Source: Closterium sp. NIES-65 (lineage: Eukaryota; Streptophyta; Zygnematophyceae; Desmidiales; Closteriaceae). From it: a stretch of DNA of 64,000 nt. The notes beneath the pieces were generated by a model. It did no database searches. It saw only the letters and a list, made by a program, of their open reading frames with translations, and had not been told where the DNA came from. The stretch's first letter is position 1. Every line of letters begins with the position of its first letter. The position numbers and the translations under genes are program-made. Positions 1-10,112 of the stretch are shown here, in pieces. Location: NCBI GenBank assembly GCA_948144175.1, contig CANXME010002474.1:310001-374000 (forward strand), read 5' to 3'.

Positions 1-3000
1 CAAGGCACTCACATTCTCCAATCCACTCGTCCAGGCCACCGTTGGGTAGCATCTCGTAGACGAGAATCTGCTCCATGCGTGCGCCTGGCGATCCATCCAG
101 CGGCGGTGCCTTGCAGTACCCCAGCAGGCGCGCCACGTTCGGGTGACTCCTGGGGGACATCTGAGCTATCTGCAACAGGAGCGGGGTAGGGGAGAGGAGA
201 GGGTGGGGGAGCAAAGGGGTGGGGGTTTGGGTGGAGTAGAGGAATGAAGGACGGAATGTGAAGGGGAGGCGGGAAGGTGAGTGAGTGATAGTTGATGGTC
301 ATGTGCAAGAGCACAAGTGATAGCAGCAACAGCATGAGAAGAAGCTGCCGCAGCAAACGACAGCAGCACAAGCACTGCCGCTCGCTCGCTCGCTAGCCCT
401 CCTCCCCCTGAAAGCTGCTGCTGACCACTGTGAAACCACTGCCCAGCACCCACATGTTCACAGCACCAAATTCTGCTAACTCCCCAACCCACTTCCTTCT
501 GCTAACTAACAAATTCTGCAGCGCCTCAAAAACCGTGTCACTGCTCCCCACCAGCCCACCTCTCTTTGATAGTCGTTGCTGAGCACTTTGGCGCGCTTGA
601 CAGCCCACAGCGTGGTGCCGTCGTGCGGGGACACCCCGCGGTACACATCGTGGAAGGCCCCCGAGCCTATCAGGCTGTCCTCCGACCAGTTGCACGTGGC
701 CCGGCACAGCTCGTCTGGGGAGAACTCTCTCGTTGGTATCACACGCCTCTTGGCCGAGCGGGATAGACTTGATGAGCCTGCCATGTGGTGAAGGAGTGGG
801 GTGGGGGAGAGTGAGGAGAGAGGATAGGAGAGGAGTGCGGAGGAGGAGGGAGGGAGAGAGGGTATAGGACGGAGGGGGGACGAAAGATGGGGTGGAGGTG
901 GGGAGAGCTGGATGGGGCAGGTGTTGGGAGGCGGAAGTGCGAGGGAGGAAGCAAGGAACAATATTGAGGTGGGGGAGCGAACGATAATGAAAGTGCAAGA
1001 GGCTAAAGATGTGGTCCAATCAAACACTCCTTCCCATTCGCGTCCTTCTACTGGGATGAGGATAATGATCCTTACAGTAACATGCTCTACCCATCCTCAT
1101 CCCTCCTCCTAACCTCACCAACTACATCCCGTCACCCCTCCTTCTCCTCCCCCAACCTCCCTCTCCCTCTCCCCCCACCACTCCCTCCACTCCCTCCCTT
1201 CTTTCCACCCAAGTCCATACTGCTGGTGCGCGCAGGTTGCTGCTTCTGCCCCCCCCAGCGCCACCACACGACAGCAGCGAGCAGCATGACAGCAGCGACA
1301 GCGCCCACGATGGCCACGATGCCAGTACTAGACACGCCCGACTGCCGAAGAGGATCCTCCGGGGCCACAGGCGGGCCGGGAGGGGGCGGTAGGGGGTAGG
1401 CGGAAGAGGAGGAGGAGGACTGGGAGTGCCCTGATGAGTTTGCAGGTATGGGGGGTTTTAGGAGCGGCTGGGGCTGGGGCTGGGGCTGGGGCTGGGGAAA
1501 CGGCTGGGGCTGCGGCTGTGGGGATTGCCCTGAAGCTGGTGTTGGTGTTGGTGATGGTGCTGGTGCTGGTGCTGGTGATGGTGATGGTGATGGTGCTGGT
1601 GATGGTGCTGGTGATGGTGCTGGTGATGGTGCTGGTGATGGTGCTGGTGATGGTGCTGGTGATGGTGCTGGTGCTGGTGATGGTGCTGGTGCTGGTGATG
1701 GTGATGGTGATGGTGCCGGTGATGGTAGGGGGTTTGGAAGAGGGGAGGGTGCAGGAGGAGGGCGGCAGGAGGAGCAGAAGGTCGAGCAGAGGCGGCAAAA
1801 GGCGGAGGAGCGAGGAGGGCGTGTTAGGCAGGAGGAGGAGGCGGGAGGACAGGAGATGCGTGTGTCTGAGATATTCCTGGGAGAAGGGCACAGCGATGGG
1901 GCGCAGGGGGGTTGAGGGGTGGTGCGAGGGAGGGAGAACAGGGGAGAGAAGGCGTTGTTTGTGATGGGAGAAGAAAGAAACGGGAAGGATTTGAGTTGCG
2001 AATCGGAGAGACACAGGGGAATAGGTAGGAGGAAGAGAGGGATGAGGTGGGTGGGACAGTGAACTGAATCTGCCATTCACATCATGGCTGTAGAGCACTA
2101 GCCACAGGTACTGATGCATCAGGGGAATCGGATGTGGCACGGAGAGCGAGAGGAGCAGATGAGTGGTGACATGGTGAACGGAGTGACAAGGGGAAGAATG
2201 AGGGGAGTAAGATATGACAGAAGGACCAGGGGCATGGGGAGGAACGGCAAGAGGCAGAGTTGCAGCAGGAGGGGGAGCAGGGAAGAGGAAAGGGGAGTAG
2301 CGGGGGGGGAAATTTCGTGGGGGAGTGGGGAGGGGGAGGGTGAGGGGGAGGGTGAGGAGGGGGGAGGAACGGTGAGGGGAGGGAATGAATGATGGTGATG
2401 GAGCAAGCATACATACAGGAACTGGTGCGACTCTTGAGAATTCTCAAAAGTCGTACCAATGGAGCAAGCATACATACAGGAACTTGAGCCTGGAGAGAGA
2501 GGCGAGATACGATGGCACGGATCCTGACAACTGATTGTGCGACAGGTCCCTGTATCAGACATGTTATGCACCACCATGCCATGCCATACCACATGACACG
2601 TCATGCCATGCCATGCAATGCAGTGCAGTGCCATGCCATGCCATGCAATCATACGATGCCATGGTTTGATATAGGAAACGCGGAGAGCACCAACACCCCA
2701 CCTCATACATACCCCACCCATGAAGCATATGCCTCTATGCTCTACCCTGTTCCCATTCCCTATATTTCTCCCTGTCATTTGCTGCCATGCATACCCATAG
2801 TGCTGTACCTTCATTCTAACAAATACAAGGGCGGATGAAAGAGAGGAAATACAAGAGAGAGGGAAACGGATAAGTAGGAAGAAGAGAGAGAGGTTACAGG
2901 TCGGAGCTGAAAGGGGTCTGCGTGCGACTCACAGTAGTGTGAGGTCAGTGAGGCGTTGTAGTAGATGCAATGGGATGGGTCCACTCAACTGGTTGCTGCT

Positions 3001-3593
3001 CAGATTGCTGATGCCATTGCCATGTGTATACAGCGCCACCATGTCATTCCACACCATCCGACACCATCCCATACCATCGCATACCATCCCATACCATGCC
3101 ATGCCAAGTCATTCAATGTTCCATCCCACGTCACCCCATACCTTGAAATGTCATTCCATGGCATTACCCCCCATGTCATTCCATGCCACACATGCACAGG
3201 AGCGAATCCATGTGAATTAGCAAGTCGGATTAGCTTTGGGGTCATCACTCCCATGCATGGCATGGCATGACATGACATGGCGTGTGCAAGGGGTTCTGAG
3301 AGTATACTTGACATGCAAGTGCTCAGTCAATACGGAGGAGACGTGTAGAACGCAGACGATTGCAGCGTGCAAAGTCGCTCACAGGGTGCAGAGTCGCTCA
3401 CAGGGTGCAGAGTCGCTCACAGGGTGCAGAGTCGCTCACAGGGTGCATAGTCGCTCACAGGGTGCAGAGTCGCTCACAGGGTGCAGAGTCGCTCACAGGG
3501 TGCAGAGTCGCTCACAGGGTACGCAGTCTGTCAAGCTGTTGCAGGGAATTAGGTATTCTCCCTGATAGGTTATTGCTGCTCAAATCACTGCTT

Positions 3594-3676
<83 letters not shown>

Positions 3677-3911
3677 AATGAATGAATTTGCAGGCAGAGG
3701 ATGTCATGTGGCTAGTCCAAGCTGAGGTGAAGTTTACGGACGGACGGATGGACGGATGGACGGATGGACGGACGGATGGACGGATGGACGGACGGATGGA
3801 TGGATGAATGGATGGACGATCAGGTTTTAGTCGTACAGTGCATCAAGGAGTGTTAGAGAGCCAAGAATTGGGGGGATGGAGCCTGCCAGCTCACAGTAGG
3901 TGATAGATCTG

Positions 3912-3990
<79 letters not shown>

Positions 3991-4932
3991 CACAGCATGG
4001 GGATGAGCAGGGTGAAGAATTGAATGGAGCATTGCAATCGAGTTGACTGTATGAGAGCTTTGAGGAAAACCGCAAGCTTGCGCAAGAGGAGGACCGATGA
4101 AACGCGCATATAAGAATGATGTGAGAGGAAGAACGGAAGGCTGGGTAAGGAAAGGTGGGTAACGATTGATATGCATGGCCGAGACAGATTCCGAACGAAT
4201 GGATGCAACCTCAAGAGCAGTTCTGGCGCACTTAGCACATTTCATACATCCGTTCACTCAACCGCATAGAAAGGAGAAGAATGGCATCCATGAAAGCAAT
4301 TTCAAGAACCCCTGTTTGAAGCAAGTAAACTGACAGGTGTGTGAGTTGTGTTAGGTTGCCAATAGTCACTGGTATAGAGCCCAGAGGGTGACCTTGGGAC
4401 GCCACTCTCCTGCCATGGCAGCACATGCATGTGCATGGGGGGCAGGCATGGTATGGCACGATGATACACCATGGCAAATAGCACACAGGAGACTGTCGGC
4501 GAGACAAGTACAGCGTGAGAGACGAGGACGAGACGCGGTCATGGCATGCTTGGGAATGAGGAGTGGTGGGCATGAAGGATGAGATGAGAGAGAAACAGGT
4601 CAGAAAAAGAGTGACGGAAGGGAGGGAACGGAGAATAGGGGGGTTGCGAGAGGAGGGCCTGGGAAAGGTGGGATGGGGTGAGGCGGGAATGGGGAGAGGG
4701 AAACAGTTGAGGCAAGAAAAATACAGCATGGCATGTGTGGATGGGCCTGTGTGGGTGGGCTGGGCCTTACATGGAAGTGATCATGCCGTCGACATCGCAT
4801 GTGAGGCCATGCGCCTCTGCACAATCATCATCATGGTGCCCCCATCCATCAAACGTTGTGCCCCACTGCCGCTCAAACTCCGTCAAGACTGTCACTGCGC
4901 GCACGAACGCACGCCCGCACGCACGCAAACGT

Positions 4933-5014
<82 letters not shown>

Positions 5015-5607
5015 TCCCGAGCACATTTGGTTCAGTCGCACAATGAGCCGCACAACCGCCCAGTCACACACATCCAGTCAACGCAACCAATTACATGAGT
5101 ACATTATCGTTTGCACTACCCAAGTTCTACATCTACCGAGGCTGTGAGCGCACATATGCACTAAACAACTATTTCAACGCGCATCAATCCACCATTGATC
5201 TTCCATGTCATCAGCTGACTCGGGACAGCCTTGGGGGGACGTTTCAACCAGACGGGTCCAGGTAGCTTTCACCGCGTTGGAAGCTAGCCAGAATCTATGT
5301 GATCTCACGCGAATAGAATTCTTGTAGCCTCACGCAAACTGCGAAGCCCTAGGGTCTGTCGCGAGCGGGCAATCCCAGAGCCTGGCGAGAGCATAGACCT
5401 TCTAGGGCTTGACACTAGGCGAGAGTGGAGTGGCGGCATGAAAAGCTTGCTCTCTGGTTGATACTAGGCAGTCACGGTTCACACCAGCGCTACGAACTTT
5501 GCGAATCTGCCCTCACCTTGCGATGGAGCTATGGCCTGCGCGTTAACGCCGCCGCCGCCGCCACCAGTGCCGGCTGGCAGGCGAGACGGCACCGAAGCTG
5601 CGAGCAT
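1..5607 (-). CDS. RLK1: LRR receptor-like kinase, 3' part outside window
   Basis: Cell-surface receptor kinase: secreted LRR ectodomain, one membrane span, cytoplasmic Ser/Thr kinase. Exons read by splice consensus and phase: 5517-5607 (signal peptide), 4771-4894 (LRR N-cap), 4335-4409, 3837-3908, 3516-3587, 2933-3007, 2478-2549 (five LRRs), 1209-1876 (Cys motif, Pro-rich stalk, membrane span), 560-777 and 13-169 (kinase subdomains I to V). All junction phases agree and give 541 complete codons before the window edge. The N-cap has the DDC...GLTCD pattern. The kinase shows GSGAFHDV (about residues 454-461) and AVKRAK with the ATP lysine near residue 477. The third glycine of the usual GxGxxG is His here. 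The start Met is the only in-frame ATG of exon 1 but leaves a short hydrophobic stretch, so the true start could lie further upstream. Ligand unknown. Catalytic loop and DFG lie outside the window. Confidence 0.82.
13..777 (-). CDS. RLK1 kinase exons, subdomains I-V
   Basis: Exon 560-777 carries the glycine-rich loop and the ATP-binding lysine. Exon 13-169 carries [19 protein letters not shown] and [18 protein letters not shown], the alpha-C helix to hinge region. Lengths 218 and 157 nt compare with 148 nt for the second exon in RLK2 and RLK3, and the splice phases are identical. The intron between them (170-559) holds low-complexity purine/pyrimidine sequence only. Everything after the hinge lies beyond the left window edge. 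Confidence 0.82.
1209..1876 (-). CDS. RLK1 stalk and transmembrane exon
   Basis: The exon opens with [11 protein letters not shown], reaches the Cys motif [13 protein letters not shown], then a long [12 protein letters not shown] stalk resembling arabinogalactan/extensin glycomodules, then a Gln/Pro stretch and a membrane span ([20 protein letters not shown], about residues 378-401). The stalk is encoded by a GGTGCTGGTGAT-type microsatellite on the plus strand (about 1540-1725), so its length should vary between alleles. The 5' acceptor (ccctt ctcccag) and the 3' donor (GTGGAA, weak) fit the phases of the neighbouring exons. Confidence 0.75.
2400..2484 (-). repeat. 24-bp direct repeat carrying the exon 3' end and splice donor, with palindromic spacer
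   Basis: Perfect 24-bp copies lie at 2400-2423 and 2461-2484. The right copy spans the RLK1 exon/intron border at 2477/2478, so the left copy duplicates that donor 61 bp into the intron. The spacer holds a near-perfect 34-bp palindrome at 2424-2457 centred on GAATTC. Confidence 0.85.
2478..4894 (-). CDS. RLK1 ectodomain exon block: N-cap plus five LRR exons
   Basis: The exons are 124, 75, 72, 72, 75 and 72 nt. Each LRR exon begins and ends in phase 2, so it is a self-contained 24- or 25-residue repeat of the plant type (LxGxIPxxLxxLxxLxxL). Examples are [15 protein letters not shown] at 3516-3587 and [15 protein letters not shown] at 2478-2549. The introns between them carry (CA)n tracts, CATGC-rich DNA and duplicated splice donors, which are listed separately. 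Confidence 0.85.
2555..2655. repeat. CATGC-type pentamer repeat in RLK1 intron
   Basis: Degenerate repeats of CATGC/CATAC. A related stretch with CATCCCATAC units lies at 3040-3170. Both fall in introns and give only spurious open frames. Confidence 0.7.
3377..3528 (-). repeat. 19-bp minisatellite built from an RLK1 splice donor, 8 copies
   Basis: Plus-strand GCTCAC starts recur exactly every 19 bp at 3377, 3396, 3415, 3434, 3453, 3472, 3491 and 3510. On the coding strand each is a GTGAGC donor preceded by CCT. The copy at 3510-3515 is the donor of LRR exon 3516-3587, and the other seven lie downstream of it in the intron. Confidence 0.92.
3595..3674. repeat. (CA)40 microsatellite abutting a splice acceptor
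   Basis: An uninterrupted CA tract. On the coding strand it is (TG)n ending about 7 nt before the AG at 3588-3589 of exon 3516-3587. Confidence 0.95.
3737..3817. repeat. GGACGGAT-type microsatellite in RLK1 intron
   Basis: Mixed GGAC/GGAT tetramers in the intron between LRR exons 3837-3908 and 3516-3587. Confidence 0.85.
3920..3987. repeat. (AC)n microsatellite abutting a splice acceptor
   Basis: On the coding strand it is (GT)n followed by GCGCGCGTGCAG, the acceptor of exon 3837-3908. Confidence 0.95.
4932..5013. repeat. (CA)n microsatellite in RLK1 intron 1
   Basis: CA tract lying about 37 nt upstream, on the coding strand, of the N-cap exon acceptor at 4895-4896. Confidence 0.95.
5517..5607 (-). 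CDS. RLK1 candidate first exon (signal peptide)
   Basis: This 30-codon exon starts [13 protein letters not shown], has a Gly run and ends NAQAIAPSQ, a plausible signal-peptidase region. It ends in phase 1 before GTGAGG, and phase 1 is exactly what the N-cap exon at 4771-4894 needs. RLP4 has a first exon of the same length, 91 nt. The hydrophobic stretch continues upstream in frame ([12 protein letters not shown]), so the annotated Met may not be the real start. Confidence 0.55.
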
Positions 5608-5770
5608 GAGCGTCGCCAATAGGATTCCGAAGCTACGCTGGCGAGGGATGCACAACGGATTCTTGAATGAACGTGGCAAGCATCTAACGGTTATTAGCTG
5701 TAGCAGATGCAGAAGAGGGCGCGAGAGTGGGAGGGTTGTTGAAAAAGCCGGTCGCGATTGACTCTCTAAA

Positions 5771-5945
5771 CAATGTTGACGATGCTGATGCCGTTGATGC
5801 CGTTGATTCCGTTGATTCCGTTGATGCCGTTGATGCTTTAGATGCCGTTGATGCTTTAGATGCCGTTGATGCCGTTGATGCCGTTGATGTCGTTGATGCT
5901 GTTGATGCTGTTGATGCCGTCGATGCCGTCGATGCTGTTGATCAA
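5771..5945. repeat. 9-bp GATGCCGTT-type repeat
   Basis: About 19 imperfect copies of GTTGATGCC. All units are multiples of three, so a spurious DAV-repeat frame stays open. Confidence 0.85.
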
Positions 5946-6946
5946 GATGTCTCAAAGATGACCGCGACCGGCATTCCATCAGAGAGGATGCGACACGGGT
6001 TCTACTGTCTGGCCGATTGAATTGTCAGGGCGTGACGAACAATATGAGAACAACAGAAAGGTAGATGTGTGACGAGCGCTTAGTGAAAGTCCCTTCGGCG
6101 AGAGATCGTAGATTCAGAGACAAAACTATCCTTTGCAAAGATTACTGATATTGTGTAACTGTAACGAGGGACTGGCGAACCCTAATTACTGCGACAAACT
6201 CCCAGCGTGTGGTAACGAGACGGCGACGCGCTTCGTATCTGCTGGTACTTGACGCCACTACGCGGCAGAAGAGCGTCCACGGGCCTTCATGAACTAAGAA
6301 GCTTGACGACTAATAGAAAAAACTGTCGCTGACTAAGGAGCTATGTCTCGATCACGCGGAATGGTGAGAAGTGACGATGGCGTAGCGGTCTCCGACAATC
6401 AGCCTAGCGTGCATGTTTACAAACAATACATAGTAAAGTTTGCCCTGCTCGTGCGGGGTGGAAAAGGGTTACTAAATAGTGTAAACACATCGCTCCTTGC
6501 TCGTGACAACCCTAATATCCAACATATCTCGTCTGCTGTACAGGTCTTCACCGGCCGAGTCGACCGTTAATTAGAGGACGGAACGTCTGGAAGGAGGGAC
6601 GGGTGAGCTGCGAGGCATAAGTCACACTGTTGCAAGGCGAGCAATAGCCGGGTAGGAGGGACAACTGAGCTATGACTGAGGTATCGAACGACACCGCAAG
6701 AATCAAGGTGATGACAGAATGGCACGGAAAATTAACGGACGGCAGCGGGAAATATATATATACAAAATAATACACTATTACCACATTTACGTTCACGTTT
6801 GGTTTGGGGCCGTGGCTGTTGAGAGTGAACCGACTCCTAAACCGCTCCCAGATAGCTTTTCTGTTGGAATGTTTATTTCCTGCCCGCGTACCCGTGATGC
6901 TCCGGAAAAAGACCGATCTGAGGGCAACACTTCCATACGTGTTTTT

Positions 6947-7124
6947 GGGTTGCGTAGCAACCTTATACATTCGTTTTCACTTTTAGGCTGGCTGATGTGA
7001 ACAGTGATAACCCTCCAAGATTTTGGAAGAAAACACTGTTCACATAAGTTACCCTACAAGTGAAACCAAATGTGTCCAATCATCCATAATCGTCGATAAG
7101 TACGGCGAATGGAATAATTGGACA
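6947..7124. repeat. Cluster of three inverted repeats (MITE-like or structured)
   Basis: GGTTGC-GTA-GCAACC at 6947-6961. An 11-bp perfect stem at 6996-7006 and 7034-7044 (TGTGAACAGTG) encloses a smaller TCCAA/TTGGA stem and is extended outward by about 16 imperfect bp. A third pair, TGTCCAAT near 7073 and ATTGGACA near 7117-7124, has further pairing inside. No target duplication was found. Confidence 0.5.
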
Positions 7125-7283
7125 ATCTCTCCGTACGAATGACGAAACAAAAAAACAAACAAAAAAACAAATCAGCATGACGATCTGAAAGCACACACAC
7201 GATGCATTCGACACACTCCGAAACAGACACAAACTACCTGACCGCACACGAACTTGCTAAAAAGCGTTTGACAATCAAGAATG

Positions 7284-7626
7284 TGTCAAGGCTAATGCTA
7301 AATGCATCGATGATGATGCAACAGAGGTTGATATGGTGCGGAAGGGGCGAGCAAAGCTGCCCCACCGACGATCACAACCCCAGTTGCATACACGAGGCAC
7401 TCAACACCAATCCCCGAAACAGACACAAATGACAACACACAAACTTGCACAAAAACGCTGAACACTAAACAGTTGTGAATGCTTCAAGGCGAATGCTAAA
7501 TGCATCGATGATGCAACTGAGGTTGATATGGTGTGGAAGGGGCGAGCAAAGCTGCCCCACCGACGATCACAACCCCAGTTGCATACACGAGGCACTCAAC
7601 ACCAATCCCCGAAACAGACACAAACA
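7284..7626. repeat. Tandem duplication with 195-bp period
   Basis: The block around 7284-7431 recurs 195 bp downstream with few changes, including one GATGATGATG/GATGATG length difference. No gene is apparent in either copy. Confidence 0.85.
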
Positions 7627-8224
7627 ACACCAACATGTATGGACAGACACATGCAAGCTCACTCACACACACACCTACACACACACACCTACACGCACAC
7701 GCATACAAACACAAAAGCTTACTACCGTTATTGAACATGCAATGCAAGCGTAACGAATGAGCCCAGCCTGTATAAATAATCGTTAATCTGTCCCAGATTC
7801 CCCTCCCTCCCTCCCTTGTCTCCCATCCCCCCCTCCCTTCCAATATCCCCTATTTTATTCGACCCTCCCGTCTCTGTTTACCCTCTCTCAACCCCCCCCC
7901 CCCCCCCCCTTTCTCCACAAGAAAAGCCAAATAGTGCAGCTTGAACTCCCTGCACAAGAAAGCACAAACAGCACAAACAGCGCATGCAACTCACACTCCC
8001 TGGACAAGAAAGCAAAAACAGATAGTGCAGCTGACACTCCCTGCACAAACAAAAACAAACAATCACAGGAATGCAGCCCACCCGAGCACAAGAAACGAGG
8101 TAAGAGTTATAACAAGGCGCTGATGAAGAATAAAGTACAAAAATAAAGATGAGGGACGAAAGCAATCAAATTTGACATCGATTCTGTAAAAGATATCGTG
8201 TCGTCACACATACCACGCCAACAT

Positions 8225-9320
8225 GCACGCAATACCTCGCTGCCACCCTCGCCTTCACCTTGACACTCTCATCCTCACACCTCACTCTCGTACTCACTTT
8301 CCAACTCACGTACACACTATCGCTCCCAGCTTCTGTTATACACGCTCACAGAAACACACACTCCCTGCACTCTCACACTCACACAAAACTCGCATGCACT
8401 AGCACGCACACTCGCACGCACCCTTGCACGCACCCTCGCACTCACCCTCAAACTCATCTTCGCACTCATGTTCGCACATACCCTCGCTCTCACCCTCGCA
8501 CTTACCATTGCACTCACACCCGCACCCTCGCACTCACCTTTGCACTCACTTTCGCACACTCACTTGCACTCACACTCATACTCACACTCACTCTCTCACT
8601 CTAACACTTGCTCTTGCACTGACCCTTGCTCTCACCTTCGCATTCACTCTCGCACTCATGCTCGCACTTCCTCTCGCATTCACCCTCGTACACACACTCT
8701 TATGCACCCTCAAGAGCATGCATGCACTCACTCGCACTCACACCCGCACTCATTCTCTCACACTCTCTCGCACTCACGCTCGCAACCACTCACGAACACA
8801 CAAGTACTTCTAACCGTTCTGAGACACACTCACAGAAACACACACATAAACCCTCACGCTCACCTTCGGACTCGCGCTCGCGCTCACCCTTGCACTCATT
8901 CGAACATGCACACGCACACACAGCCGCTCGTACACTCGAACTCAACTCGCACACACACCCACACTCGCACCTACAGCCACGCCCACACTCACGCTCGCAC
9001 TCCTTCTCTCAGTCCTGCTCGCCCTCACTCTCCCACTCTCTCTTGCACATACTCGTACTCACCCTCGCACTCACTCTTACCCTCACACCACGATCACCCT
9101 TGCATGCACTCAACATTGCAGCCACCAACTCACTCACTCAGCCTCACACTCTCGCACTCACTCTTCACTCACACAAATATACTCTCAACTCTTCTTTGAC
9201 ACTTACAAAAACACACACACCCTTGCATATGTCCTCGCGCTCACCCTCACACACACTCAATCGCACCCTCGTGTTCCCTTGCACTCTACCTCGCACGCAC
9301 ACACACAATCACGCGCGCAC
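8225..9320. repeat. Degenerate CTCGCACTCAC-type satellite, about 1.1 kb
   Basis: CTCGCACTCACCCT and relatives repeat throughout with point changes and no fixed long period. Several spurious Thr/His/Ser-rich frames remain open because of composition. Confidence 0.85.
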
Positions 9321-9619
9321 TTGTCGAAGTAACTAGGAAGAAGTTGGCTTGGGAGCCATGGCTTAGGAGCCTTGGTTGAGTTCGAGTAGTTTTAGTTAGA
9401 GAGAAGTTGAGTGAGTTGAAAGAAAAGAGAGTGGTTTCAGTATAGAGCAGGCAGTACAAATAGGCAAGAAGTATGGTGCACCACCAAAACAGAACGTTAT
9501 ATAACTACAGTGATCTACACTACAGGCAGTTACAAAAACAATATATAGAAATATATATTATTCTTGACAGCACTCACCCTCAAACTCGCCCTCGCACTCA
9601 CACTCGCACTCACTCTCAA

Positions 9620-10112
9620 ACTCGCGCAAGGCGCGAGCGCCCAAGGCGCCAGCGCGCAAGGCGCCAGCGTGCAAGGCGCCAACGCGCAAGGCGCCAGCGC
9701 GCAAGGTGCCAGCGCGCAAGGCGCCAGCGCGCAAGGCGCCAGCGCGCAAGGCGCCAGCGCGCAAGGCGCCAGCGCGCAAGGCGCCAGCGCGCAAGGCGCC
9801 AGCGCGCAAGGCGCCAGCGCGCAAGGCGCCAGCGCGCAAGGCGCCAGCGCGCAAGGCGCGAGCGCGCAAGGCGCCAGCGCGCAAGGCGCCAGCGCCCAAG
9901 GCGCCAGCGCCCAAGGCGCCAGCGCGCAAGGCGCCAGCGCGCAAGGCGCCAGCGCCCAAGGCGCCAGCGCGCAAGGCGCCAGCGCCCAAGGCGCCAGCGC
10001 GCAAGGCGCCAGCGCGCAAGGCGCCAGCGCGCAAGGCGCCAGCGCGCAATGCGCCTGCGCGTTAAGCGCCAGCGCGCAAGGCGCCAGCGCGCAAGGCGCC
10101 AGCGCGCAAGGC
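9620..10112. repeat. 15-bp GC-rich minisatellite, about 32 copies
   Basis: The unit GGCGCCAGCGCGCAA contains the self-complementary hexamers GGCGCC and GCGCGC. The main variants swap GCGCAAG for GCCCAAG. As the period is divisible by three and the unit has no stop, several frames stay open on both strands (AQGAS, RKAPA, RRQRA, AGALR repeats). Confidence 0.93.

Noticed and set aside
1434-1964. Plus-strand Val/Leu- and Gly/Asp-repeat frames opposite RLK1
   Set aside because: They are the complement of the Pro/Ala stalk exon. The minus frame has the Cys motif, membrane span and matching splice phases.
3377-3528. Regular 19-bp repeats as a possible CRISPR array
   Set aside because: Units are contiguous without spacers, and the host is eukaryotic. 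They match the splice donor instead.
5727-6020. Asp-Ala-Val repeat frame
   Set aside because: A 9-bp microsatellite read in frame, with no start context or homologous motif.
8260-9336. Thr/His/Ser-rich frames
   Set aside because: Compositional frames within a degenerate satellite.
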